A stretch of 36,599 nt of DNA from Bacteroidales bacterium UBA1392 (GTDB taxonomy: Bacteria > Bacteroidota > Bacteroidia > Bacteroidales > UBA932): NCBI GenBank assembly GCA_002305275.1, contig DBQO01000013.1, positions 65,733-102,331 of the forward strand, read 5' to 3'. A model generated the notes under the pieces. It saw only the letters and a program-made list of their open reading frames with translations, made no database searches and had not been told where the DNA came from. Shown here one piece after another: positions 25,014 through 32,956 of the stretch (its first letter is position 1; the number at the start of each line of letters is the position of its first letter). The translations under genes and the position numbers were made by a program.

Positions 25014-28000
25014 TTAGAATGTCAAGTTTAGACCGAATGTCATACCTGATGTGGCAGGAACGTCACAGTAAGCAAAACCTACTGAAGAAGAACCGCCGAC
25101 ACCTGCACCGGCTACAGCAACCTCAGGATCTCCATTATAGTTGGTAAAGAGAAGGAGGTTGTTTGCTGAGAGTGAGAGGGTAGCACGTTTGATAAATCCA
25201 ACTTTGTCCATCCATTTCTTAGGGAACTCGTATGCTACTGAGAGTGCACGAAGTCTGAGTAGGTTAACTTTGGTTATATAGTTGGCAGCCTCTTGTGTGT
25301 AATAATTGGTGTAGTAGTTCTTGATGATGTTTTGACCACTTGTGGGAACACCGTTGAAGTCATATACCTTGTCGGGATCCCATGTATTTCTTCTAGCCTC
25401 ATAAATAGGAATGTCATTACCATCTTTATCCTTTTCGGTTCCAATCTGGAAGTCGCCCTCGACTGTAAGAGGTTTATTCCTGATGTCAGCCGAGAATTGG
25501 CTGGTACCGGCCACGTCCATCGCGTACTGTGTACCGTTGAATACGTCACCGCCAACGCTGAATTCCCAGAGCATGTTGAATGTGAGACCCTTCCAATGGA
25601 TGGTATTGTTAAAGCCACCTGCAAAGGTTGCCTCACGATTACCAACTGCATAATAGGTGTTTGCTGCGTAGGTAGGGAAACCGTTCTTGTCAAGAATTAC
25701 ATTGCCTGCATCATTGCGTGTCCATTTATAACCGGCAATACCCATGAAGTCGCCTCCATTGTAAGATGCTGCCTTTGCAGGTCCATACTGAACGTCTGTT
25801 ACATACATTACATCAGTACCTGAGGGCAGACCGTCCATTGTACCACGGTTACCGGCCATATTCAAAGCCACATCCCATCTGAAGTTCTTGGTCTCTACTG
25901 GTGTGCCGGAGATTGAAAGCTCCATACCTTTGTTATATACGTTACCCGCGTTGATGGAGCAGAAGATATAACCTGTGGACTGAGGTCCGCGAGGGCTGAG
26001 GATCTGGTTGAATGAGTCGTTGGTATAGTAAGCATAGTCGATGTGGAGTCTGTTCTTGAAGAAGCTCAATTCAACACCGATCTCGGTTGATTTGGTCATC
26101 TCCGGTTTCAAATAGGGATTACCACGTGTCCAGGAGTTACCAACACCAACAAGTTCGCCGAGATAAGTACCTACAGGCCACAAAGCGGTAGCTGTCTCAT
26201 AAACGCCGGTATCCTTACCTACCTTTGCCCAAGATACGCGTACCTTTCCGAATGACAATATGCTGTCATCCATAACATTCAAATCATGGAGAAGCTGTGA
26301 GAATACGAATGATCCACTTACTGAAGGGTAGAAGTAAGAGCGGCTATCCAGAGGAAGCGTGGAGGTCCAGTCGTTACGTCCGGTAACGGTAAGGTAAACC
26401 ATATTTTTCCAGGATGCACGCGCTTCACCGAATACACCTATGAGTCTCTTCAGGGATGAACCGTGAGAGAAGGCTTTGTTGTCTGTAGTAGTATTGGCGT
26501 ATGAGAAAAAGTCGGGAACAGAGAAGTTATAAGCCATCAGATAGTCTGATTTAGACTTATACTGGTCTGTAGCTGCACCGACCATGAGACCGAGGTCAAA
26601 ATCTCCAAATCTCTTGTTCATGTCGGAAATAATACTATTGGTCAAATACTCATACTGTCTGGTATTATCTGACATCATACCTTTCTGGAACACCTGCTTG
26701 ATGGCGGAACCGGCTGCAATACGTTTGGAGTCAACCTGAGTATATTGGTCAACACCTACCTTGTAGGAGATGTTCCACCATGGAGTAATATCGGCTCTTA
26801 CGTTGAGATTACCTGTAAAACGGTCCGTATCGTCATAGATGCCGAATTTATTGAGAATCCAGTAGGGATTGTCACGGTCATCCCAGGGATCCTGACGATC
26901 AGCGAAGTGACGGAAACGAGTACCGTCCTCGTTGAGGTATCTGCTCATATTATCGGAAGGAGCCCATGTATAGAGTGCATAGAGGGCACCCGTACCTGCT
27001 GAGCCATAAAGACCTGCACCAGTGAGGGTCTTGTCGGTGTGGGCCTTTGAGTAGGCTGCACTTGCACTGAATGTGAAGATGCCTATCTTCTGGTCACCGT
27101 TGAAACGGAAGGTATATTTGCTATAACCTGTTGTAGGTACGATACCATTCTGGTCAAATAGAGAACCTGAGAGGTAGTAACTACCTTGCTTTGTACCTCC
27201 GGAAACGCTAATGCTCTCGTCAAGGATCAGACCATTATCGAAGAAGGTTCCCATGTTGTCATAGAATATGGCGCCTTTCTTACCCCATGAGTTGTAGGAG
27301 TAGTCGTTGAAAACGGTACCGATATACTTCTTTGAGGAGTCATACTGGTCTTCCATGAATCCCATCATGTACTGGTTCTGGAACTGGGGAAGCGCCTTTG
27401 CCCATGAAGTAGAGAGTTTTGAACTGAAATTAACCTCAACGACACCTTCTTGACCGCGTTTGGTGGTGATAAGCACGACACCGTTGGCGGCACGCGAACC
27501 ATAAAGTGCGGAAGCGGCGGGGCCTTTGAGGACTGACATCGACTCGATATCCTCAGGGTTGATGTCCATCACACGGTTTGATGCGGTGGTGGCACTCCTG
27601 TAGGAGCCGTCGAATGCCGAGTTGCCGACAACTGTTGATGAGTTGTCGTAGATGATACCGTCCACAACGAAGAGGGGCTGATTGTCTTTGCCCTCTGAAG
27701 CGGAAGTACCACCGCGAAGAATAATCTGAGCGCCTGAACCGGCAGCACCTGAAGACTGGGTGATGTTAACACCTGCTATCTTTCCGGAGAGGGAGGAGAT
27801 CGGGTTAGCGGTCTTAATCTTCATCAGCTCTTCGGACTTGAGGTCTTCTACGGCGTATCCGAGGGATTTTCTCTCCTTCTTGATACCGAGTGCTGTGACA
27901 ACAGCGTTCTCAAGCAATAGAGCGTCGTCTTCGAGTGTCACATCAATCCTTGCTCTTCCGTTCACTGCTATTACAGCGGTCTTGTAGCCCATTGATGTGA

Positions 28001-28229
28001 ATTCCAAGGTGCCGTTGGCAGGAACCATGATTGTGAAGAAACCATCAGCGTCGGTGGCCGTACCGGTTTGAGTACCGCGTACTACCACATAGACACCGAT
28101 GAGCGGTTCACCGCTCTTGTCTGTCACCGTACCGGTGACATTGATGTTCTGAGCCCACATTGTTCCCGCTGAGAGAATCAATGCGAACATTGCCATCATC
28201 AGATGGCGTAGTTTTCTGGAAACGAACAT
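25014..28229 (-). CDS. SusC/RagA family TonB-linked outer-membrane transporter
   Basis: TonB-dependent beta-barrel for import of oligomers across the outer membrane, 1071 residues. Order: signal peptide (ending MWAQ), a carboxypeptidase-regulatory-like domain (about 30-110, VTGTVTDKSGEPLIGVYVVVRG), a plug domain with GIKKERKSLGYAVEDLKSEE, LRGGTSASEGKDNQPLFVVDGI and the signature SVLKGPAASALYGSRAANGVVLITTK, then a barrel to the C-terminal GMTFGLNLTF. No N-terminal secretin/FecR-interacting domain is present, so control by an anti-sigma factor through this protein is not expected. With susD it makes a two-gene unit; peptide or glycan import are both possible. Confidence 0.94.
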   Translation of the reverse strand: MFVSRKLRHLMMAMFALILSAGTMWAQNINVTGTVTDKSGEPLIGVYVVVRGTQTGTATDADGFFTIMVPANGTLEFTSMGYKTAVIAVNGRARIDVTLEDDALLLENAVVTALGIKKERKSLGYAVEDLKSEELMKIKTANPISSLSGKIAGVNITQSSGAAGSGAQIILRGGTSASEGKDNQPLFVVDGIIYDNSSTVVGNSAFDGSYRSATTASNRVMDINPEDIESMSVLKGPAASALYGSRAANGVVLITTKRGQEGVVEVNFSSKLSTSWAKALPQFQNQYMMGFMEDQYDSSKKYIGTVFNDYSYNSWGKKGAIFYDNMGTFFDNGLILDESISVSGGTKQGSYYLSGSLFDQNGIVPTTGYSKYTFRFNGDQKIGIFTFSASAAYSKAHTDKTLTGAGLYGSAGTGALYALYTWAPSDNMSRYLNEDGTRFRHFADRQDPWDDRDNPYWILNKFGIYDDTDRFTGNLNVRADITPWWNISYKVGVDQYTQVDSKRIAAGSAIKQVFQKGMMSDNTRQYEYLTNSIISDMNKRFGDFDLGLMVGAATDQYKSKSDYLMAYNFSVPDFFSYANTTTDNKAFSHGSSLKRLIGVFGEARASWKNMVYLTVTGRNDWTSTLPLDSRSYFYPSVSGSFVFSQLLHDLNVMDDSILSFGKVRVSWAKVGKDTGVYETATALWPVGTYLGELVGVGNSWTRGNPYLKPEMTKSTEIGVELSFFKNRLHIDYAYYTNDSFNQILSPRGPQSTGYIFCSINAGNVYNKGMELSISGTPVETKNFRWDVALNMAGNRGTMDGLPSGTDVMYVTDVQYGPAKAASYNGGDFMGIAGYKWTRNDAGNVILDKNGFPTYAANTYYAVGNREATFAGGFNNTIHWKGLTFNMLWEFSVGGDVFNGTQYAMDVAGTSQFSADIRNKPLTVEGDFQIGTEKDKDGNDIPIYEARRNTWDPDKVYDFNGVPTSGQNIIKNYYTNYYTQEAANYITKVNLLRLRALSVAYEFPKKWMDKVGFIKRATLSLSANNLLLFTNYNGDPEVAVAGAGVGGSSSVGFAYCDVPATSGMTFGLNLTF

Positions 28230-28279
28230 AAACAGAATTTTTGATTAATTAATTGGTATTTTAGGTTAAATATATATAC

Positions 28280-28301
28280 GCATGCAACGATAGTTGTACG
28301 C
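28280..28301. other. Imperfect inverted repeat between the GGGtGRT gene and susC
   Basis: GCATGCAAC (28280-28288) and GTTGTACGC (28293-28301) form a nine-base stem with one GU-type pair and one mismatch around GATA. It begins at the GGGtGRT stop codon. It is followed on the minus strand by TA repeats rather than a clean T-run, so it may be a weak terminator, a processing signal or a regulator site upstream of susC. Confidence 0.35.
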
Positions 28302-29311
28302 TACTTATTCATTGCTTGCTCTATGGAAACGGCAACAGCCACGGTAGCGCCCACCATAGGATTGTTGCCCATTCCAAGAAACCCCATCATCTCCACATGT
28401 GCGGGTACACTGGAAGAACCTGCAAATTGCGCATCGGAATGCATACGACCCATAGTGTCGGTCATACCATAAGATGCGGGGCCTGCTGCCATGTTGTCAG
28501 GATGGAGAGTTCTCCCCGTCCCGCCACCGGATGCCACGGAAAAATATTTTTTCCCTTGCTGTATGCACTCTTTTTTGTATGTTCCTGCTACAGGATGTTG
28601 GAAACGAGTCGGATTTGTGGAGTTACCCGTAATTGAAACATCCACTCCTTCTTTATGCATGATGGCAACTCCCTCGCGTACATCATCGGCACCATAACAG
28701 TTGACTTTCGCACGGGGCCCCTTGGAGTAGGACTTTCTCTTTACCTCCTTAAGTTCGCCGGTATAATAGTCGAACTCCGTTTGGACATAGGTAAAACCGT
28801 TGATCCTCGAGATAATCATGGCGGCATCCTTGCCCAGTCCATTGAGAATTACGCGCAGCGGTTGTTTGCGTACCTTATTGGCCATCTCGGCAATCTTGAT
28901 GGCTCCCTCAGCAGCTGCAAAGGACTCATGACCAGCAAGAAATGCGAAGCATTGTGTCTCTTCGCGCAGGAGGCGGGCAGCCAGATTACCATGGCCTATA
29001 CCTACCTTACGGTCATCTGCTACGGAACCTGCGATGCAGAATGCCTGCAAGCCTTCACCTATAGCTTCGGCTGCATCGGCTGCATTCTTACAACCTTTCT
29101 TGATAGCAATTGCTGCACCTACCACGTATGCCCATTTTGCATTCTCAAAGCAGATATTCTGCGTTTGTTCACACTCTAGGTAGGGATCGATACCACAATC
29201 GTCGCAAATCTTGTTCGCCTCTTCGATAGAAGCAATACCGTAAGATTTCAATAATTTATTGATGTTGTCAATTCGGCGGTTTTGGCTTTCGAATTTTACT
29301 TTACGTATCAT
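28301..29311 (-). CDS. GGGtGRT protein (uncharacterised family)
   Basis: Conserved protein of unknown function, 336 residues, named after its motif, here G262-G-G-T-G-R-T268 followed by LHPDNMAAGPASYGMTDTMGRMHSD. No signal peptide or membrane helix is seen; it looks cytosolic. Nine cysteines are present (36, 39, 47, 54, 74, 92, 121, 205, 249), the first pair as C-D-D-C, which would fit metal or cluster binding, but this is inference. It follows the NifU-like scaffold gene by 16 bases in one operon, and this pairing is known from other Bacteroidota and Clostridia. The ATG at 29311 is selected because a strong Shine-Dalgarno lies just upstream; an ATG at 29335 would overlap the preceding stop. 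Confidence 0.9.
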   Translation of the reverse strand: MIRKVKFESQNRRIDNINKLLKSYGIASIEEANKICDDCGIDPYLECEQTQNICFENAKWAYVVGAAIAIKKGCKNAADAAEAIGEGLQAFCIAGSVADDRKVGIGHGNLAARLLREETQCFAFLAGHESFAAAEGAIKIAEMANKVRKQPLRVILNGLGKDAAMIISRINGFTYVQTEFDYYTGELKEVKRKSYSKGPRAKVNCYGADDVREGVAIMHKEGVDVSITGNSTNPTRFQHPVAGTYKKECIQQGKKYFSVASGGGTGRTLHPDNMAAGPASYGMTDTMGRMHSDAQFAGSSSVPAHVEMMGFLGMGNNPMVGATVAVAVSIEQAMNK

Positions 29312-29315
29312 ATTG

Positions 29316-29323
29316 CACCTCCT
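29316..29323 (-). promoter_or_regulatory. Strong Shine-Dalgarno of the GGGtGRT gene
   Basis: On the minus strand AGGAGGTG lies four bases before the ATG at 29311. This near-perfect anti-16S match decides the start codon. It is unusual here: most genes in this window show no such site, as is normal for Bacteroidota. Confidence 0.8.
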
Positions 29324-29327
29324 CTTA

Positions 29328-30029
29328 TTAATCAATTCTTGGATCTATAAACTTCACTGCTCCCTGCTCGGATGTAAATCTGCCATAGGTGGCAGTGGCT
29401 TTCTTGAGGGCCTCGTTCGCATCTACGCCTTTCTTAATGCTATCCATCATCACTCCGAGACGTACAAACTCATAACCGCAAACCTCATCATCTTCATCAA
29501 GAGCAAGTTTAGTTACATAGCCTTCAGCCATATCGAGGTAGCGAACACCTTTGGCCTTGGTCGAGAACATGGTGGCAACCTGAGAACGCAATCCTTTACC
29601 AAGATCTTCCAGACCGGCACCAATTACGAGTCCGCCTTCTGAAAAAGCAGATTGAGTACGTCCGTAAACAATCTGAAGGAATAATTCGCGCATTGCCGTA
29701 TTGATTGCATCGCATACCAAGTCCGTGTTAAGAGCTTCAAGAAGAGTCTTTCCGGTGAGAATCTCAGCAGCCATTGCAGCGGAATGAGTCATTCCGGAGC
29801 AACCGATTGTCTCTATAAGAGCCTCTTCTATAATACCATTCTTTACATTTAGCGTGAGCTTACAGGCACCCTGCTGTGGTGCACACCATCCGACGCCGTG
29901 GGTCAGGCCCGATATATCTTTCACTTCTTTCACTTTTACCCATTTGCCCTCTTCAGGGATAGGGGAGGGTCCGTGATTTGGGCCCTTCTTTACAACACAC
30001 ATGTGCTCTACTTCGTGTGAATAAATCAT
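29328..30029 (-). CDS. NifU-like iron-sulfur cluster assembly scaffold protein
   Basis: Protein of 233 residues related to the NifU/IscU scaffold N-domain. Candidate cluster ligands are C49 and C56 (VGWCAPQQGAC), C77 in IGCSGMTHSAAMAAEILTGKT, which aligns with the scaffold motif GC...A...S, and C106 (DLVCDAINTAMREL). After the scaffold region the protein continues with a conserved block YGRTQSAFSEGGLVIGAGLEDLGKG not found in IscU, so it is a distinct subfamily. It is encoded directly upstream of the GGGtGRT gene. No iscS, sufBCD or nif genes are nearby, so it is probably not the general scaffold. The start is the first ATG; an internal ATG exists nine codons later. Confidence 0.85.
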   Translation of the reverse strand: MIYSHEVEHMCVVKKGPNHGPSPIPEEGKWVKVKEVKDISGLTHGVGWCAPQQGACKLTLNVKNGIIEEALIETIGCSGMTHSAAMAAEILTGKTLLEALNTDLVCDAINTAMRELFLQIVYGRTQSAFSEGGLVIGAGLEDLGKGLRSQVATMFSTKAKGVRYLDMAEGYVTKLALDEDDEVCGYEFVRLGVMMDSIKKGVDANEALKKATATYGRFTSEQGAVKFIDPRID

Positions 30030-30089
30030 AATTTATTTTTTATAATAATTGTTTTAAACTATTGGGTTGATTTATTTGAAATAATAAGA

Positions 30090-30300
30090 CAAAAATCGTT
30101 TGAATTTTTTAAAAACACAAATCGTCTCCATTTATAATTTATCCGAAAGTCATTACTTAGGTTGAGTGAAACGATTTTATTGGTAATTCGAGCGGAATAC
30201 GGGGTTCGAACCCGCGACCTTCGGCTTGGGAAGCCAACGCTCTTCCAACTGAGCTAATTCCGCAAACAGGTCAAGATGCAAATTTACAAAAAATCGTCTT
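30090..30300. repeat. AATCGT motif repeated around the tRNA-Gly gene
   Basis: Direct copies CAAAAATCGTT (30090-30100), CAAATCGTCT (30118-30127) and CAAAAAATCGTCTT (30287-30300), plus an inverted copy AAACGATTTTA (30169-30179), lie on both sides of the tRNA and upstream of the scaffold operon. They might be regulator sites, remnants of an insertion, or chance in AT-rich DNA. Confidence 0.35.
30192..30263 (-). tRNA. tRNA-Gly (anticodon CCC)
   Basis: On the minus strand the cloverleaf is complete: acceptor stem GCGGAAT/ATTCCGC, D arm with AGCTCAGTTGGAAGAGC, anticodon stem TTGGC/GCCGA around loop TTCCCAA (anticodon CCC, reading GGG), and T arm GCGGGTTCGAACCCCGT. It is 72 bases long. The CCA end is not encoded. 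It stands alone with its own promoter, not in a tRNA cluster. No integrase or duplicated tRNA end is seen nearby. Confidence 0.96.
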
Positions 30301-30310
30301 ATTATACAAA
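30279..30310 (-). promoter_or_regulatory. Promoter of tRNA-Gly
   Basis: On the minus strand TTTG (30307-30310) is followed after 20 bases by TAAATTTG (30279-30286), a consensus Bacteroidota promoter. The -7 box ends 15 bases before the mature tRNA 5' end, leaving a very short leader. Confidence 0.72.
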
Positions 30311-30334
30311 TCAACCCCAAAAAAGTTTCAATTG

Positions 30335-30364
30335 TTGCTATTCCGCCATTTTATTGTACTTTTG
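30335..30364 (+). promoter_or_regulatory. Promoter of lysA
   Basis: TTG at 30335-30337 is followed after 19 bases by TACTTTTG (30357-30364), an exact -7 match. The lysA ATG lies 26 bases downstream. The divergent tRNA promoter is only 24 bases away. Confidence 0.65.
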
Positions 30365-30390
30365 CAGGATTAACAGTAAAGTATTCCACA

Positions 30391-31551
30391 ATGATTACCA
30401 AAGAGGCAATTGAAGTTTTCAAAAAGATTGAAACCCCTTTCTATTACTATGATGTTGAACTACTACGCAAGACTCTCGATATATATAAGTCACAGACGGA
30501 AAAATATGGCTACCATGCCCATTATGCTCTAAAGGCCAACGCCAACGATCGAATCCTCGATATTATCAAAGGTTATGGTCTCGGTGCTGACTGTGTAAGC
30601 GGCAATGAGGTCAAACTTGCCGTAAAGGCAGGGTTTTCGGCTGATAAAATTGTCTTTGCCGGAGTGGGAAAGTCGGATAAGGAGATCAAGGCAGCTCTGA
30701 ATGCCGGTATTTTCGGATTCAACTGTGAGTCAATTCCGGAAATCATCATTATCAATGAACTTGCCGGAAAGATGGGGAAAAAGGCCAGGATCTCCTTGCG
30801 CATCAATCCCGATATCGATGCTCACACCCATAAATATATCAGCACCGGACGTAAAGAGGACAAATTTGGTATAAGTCCATGGATGTTCCAATATGTTGTG
30901 GATGTGTTGGCAAAATCCAAGAATGTCGAGTTCATGGGACTCCATTTTCATGTTGGCTCTCAGATAACCGACCTTAACGTCTTTAAATTAACCTGTAAGA
31001 GGGTAGAGGAGATACAGAAGTGGTTTACCGATAAAGGATTTTTCATTAAAAATCTCAATCTGGGTGGAGGTCTGGGAATTGATTATAAAAACCCTAATGA
31101 CAATCCTATTGCCCCGATAGAGGAGTATTTTAAAATTATACATGACAACCTCATTGTACGTCCGGGACAGAATATACATTTCGAACCCGGCAGGGCTATT
31201 GTAGGTCAGTGTGGACATCTGATTTCAAGGGTTCTCTACGTAAAGGTAGGCCAGAGGAAGAAATTTGCCATTCTGGATGCAGGAATGAATGATCTTATTC
31301 GTCCTGCTCTATACCAGGCACACCATGCAATCGAAAATCTTACATCCACCGGCCGCCCCATGAGGTACGATGTTGTTGGCCCTGTATGTGAGTCGAGCGA
31401 CAGTTGGGGCAAAAACATCCTTCTCAACACCACAAAACGAGGTGATCTTGTGGCGCTCCATTCGGCAGGAGCCTATGGTCAGGTTATGGCTATGAAATAC
31501 AACCAAAGGGATCTGGCCAAGGCATATTATAGTGATGAGCTGGGTGTGTAG
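30391..31551 (+). CDS. lysA: Diaminopimelate decarboxylase
   Basis: PLP enzyme that converts meso-diaminopimelate to lysine, the final step of lysine synthesis. It has 386 residues. The PLP lysine is K48 in HYALKANAN; HFHVGSQITD, the glycine-rich phosphate loop LNLGGGLGIDY, FEPGRAIVG and the catalytic-Cys region VGPVCESSD follow in the usual order. LysA is favoured over other group IV decarboxylases by these motifs and by length. It has its own promoter. Its TAG stop lies inside a heptanucleotide repeat array that separates it from ffh. Confidence 0.94.
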   Translation: MITKEAIEVFKKIETPFYYYDVELLRKTLDIYKSQTEKYGYHAHYALKANANDRILDIIKGYGLGADCVSGNEVKLAVKAGFSADKIVFAGVGKSDKEIKAALNAGIFGFNCESIPEIIIINELAGKMGKKARISLRINPDIDAHTHKYISTGRKEDKFGISPWMFQYVVDVLAKSKNVEFMGLHFHVGSQITDLNVFKLTCKRVEEIQKWFTDKGFFIKNLNLGGGLGIDYKNPNDNPIAPIEEYFKIIHDNLIVRPGQNIHFEPGRAIVGQCGHLISRVLYVKVGQRKKFAILDAGMNDLIRPALYQAHHAIENLTSTGRPMRYDVVGPVCESSDSWGKNILLNTTKRGDLVALHSAGAYGQVMAMKYNQRDLAKAYYSDELGV

Positions 31552-31592
31552 TATGTAGTTTTGAGTTCTGAGTTCTGAGTTCTGAGTATTGA
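31544..31592 (+). repeat. Heptanucleotide array overlapping the lysA stop codon
   Basis: Seven 7-base units in register: GTGTGTA, GTATGTA, GTTTTGA, three exact GTTCTGA, GTATTGA. It joins both unit types of this window in one register, showing that GTGTGTA and GTTCTGA belong to one family. The lysA TAG (31549-31551) is inside the first two units. Confidence 0.9.
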
Positions 31593-31618
31593 AAATATAG
31601 ATTAGGAGTATAAAGAGT

Positions 31619-32944
31619 ATGTTTGAAAATCTGATAGAGAGATTAGAGAGTTCCTTTAAACTCATAAAGGGACAGGGAAGGATTACGGAGGTAAATATTT
31701 CCGAGACGATTAAGGATATCCGCAAAGCGCTTCTCGATGCCGACGTCAGTTACAAGATTGCAAAGACATTTTGTGATGAAGTGAAGCAGAAGGCACTCGG
31801 TCAAGATGTCTTAAAGGCTGTTCGTCCGGAGCAGATGATGGTCAAAATCGTCCACGACGAACTTGCTCTCCTTATGGGCAGTGAGGCTTCGGATATCAAT
31901 CTCAAGGGAAATCCGGGTATTGTTTTGGTTTCCGGTCTACAAGGTTCGGGTAAGACTACGTTCTCAGCAAAACTGGCACTTCACACCAAGTCTAAGAGAG
32001 GTATGCGGACGCTTCTGGTTGCAGCTGACGTCTATCGTCCTGCAGCAATCGACCAGCTGAAGGTCTTGGGAGAGCAGGTGGGTGTAGAGGTCTATTCGGA
32101 GGAGGGTGTCAAGGATCCAATTTCCATTGCAAAGAATGCAGTCAAGAAAGCACGTAGTGAGGGTTATTCGCTTATAATCATAGATACTGCGGGCCGTCTG
32201 GCGGTAGATCGGGAGATGATGGATGAGATATCTGCCATCAAACATGCCGTTAATCCTACCGAGACACTCTTCGTAGTCGATGCCATGACCGGTCAGGATG
32301 CTGTTGAGACTGCCAGAGCCTTTAACGAAGTACTCGATTTTGATGGAGTGGTGTTGACCAAGATGGATGGTGATACGCGTGGCGGTGCCGCTCTCTCCAT
32401 CAAGGCAGTAGTCAATAAGCCCATCAAGTTCATAAGTTCCGGCGAGAAGATGGAGGCTCTCGATGTTTTCCATCCCAAGCGCATTGCCGACCGTATTTTG
32501 GGTATGGGCGACGTGGTTTCACTCGTAGAGAAAGCTCAGGAGCAGTACGATGAGGAGGAGGCGCGCAGGCTCCATAAGAAGATGGTTAGAAATCAGTTCA
32601 ATCTTGATGATTTTTACCAGCAGATTCAACAGATTAAAAAGATGGGAAACATCAAGGATCTTGCTTCAATGCTTCCGGGCGTTGGCAAGGCCATTAAGGA
32701 CGTGGATATTGATAATAGTTCCTTCAAGGGGGTAGAGGCCATAATTCTCTCCATGACTCCTTACGAAAGGGAGAATCCCTCCGTACTAAACGGTAGTCGT
32801 CGTAAGAGAGTTGCTGCGGGTAGCGGTACATCACTGGAGGAGGTAAATCGCCTGCTCAAACAATTTGAGGGTACACGCAAGATGATGAAGAATTTTTCTT
32901 CCAATGCGACGTCACAGAGAATAATAAAGAAAAAACGCAGATAA
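31619..32944 (+). CDS. ffh: Signal recognition particle protein Ffh
   Basis: GTPase of the signal recognition particle that binds signal sequences and 4.5S RNA and delivers ribosomes to the membrane. It has 441 residues. The N-domain helices (1-85) are followed by the G-domain with P-loop GLQGSGKTT (106-114), VAADVYRPAAIDQL, DTAGRLAVD and TKMDGDTRGGAALS, and the Met-rich M domain (about 300-441, FYQQIQQIKKMGNIKDLASMLPG). An AGGAG lies ten bases before the ATG, a moderate ribosome-binding site. The lysA-ffh gap is mostly heptanucleotide repeat. folD follows after 12 bases. Confidence 0.96.
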   Translation: MFENLIERLESSFKLIKGQGRITEVNISETIKDIRKALLDADVSYKIAKTFCDEVKQKALGQDVLKAVRPEQMMVKIVHDELALLMGSEASDINLKGNPGIVLVSGLQGSGKTTFSAKLALHTKSKRGMRTLLVAADVYRPAAIDQLKVLGEQVGVEVYSEEGVKDPISIAKNAVKKARSEGYSLIIIDTAGRLAVDREMMDEISAIKHAVNPTETLFVVDAMTGQDAVETARAFNEVLDFDGVVLTKMDGDTRGGAALSIKAVVNKPIKFISSGEKMEALDVFHPKRIADRILGMGDVVSLVEKAQEQYDEEEARRLHKKMVRNQFNLDDFYQQIQQIKKMGNIKDLASMLPGVGKAIKDVDIDNSSFKGVEAIILSMTPYERENPSVLNGSRRKRVAAGSGTSLEEVNRLLKQFEGTRKMMKNFSSNATSQRIIKKKRR

Positions 32945-32956
32945 GAGATTAAAGTA

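Noticed and set aside
30192..30263. tRNA-Gly as an integration site of a mobile element
   Set aside because: No integrase gene and no duplicated tRNA 3' end were seen in the flanks; neighbours are housekeeping genes.
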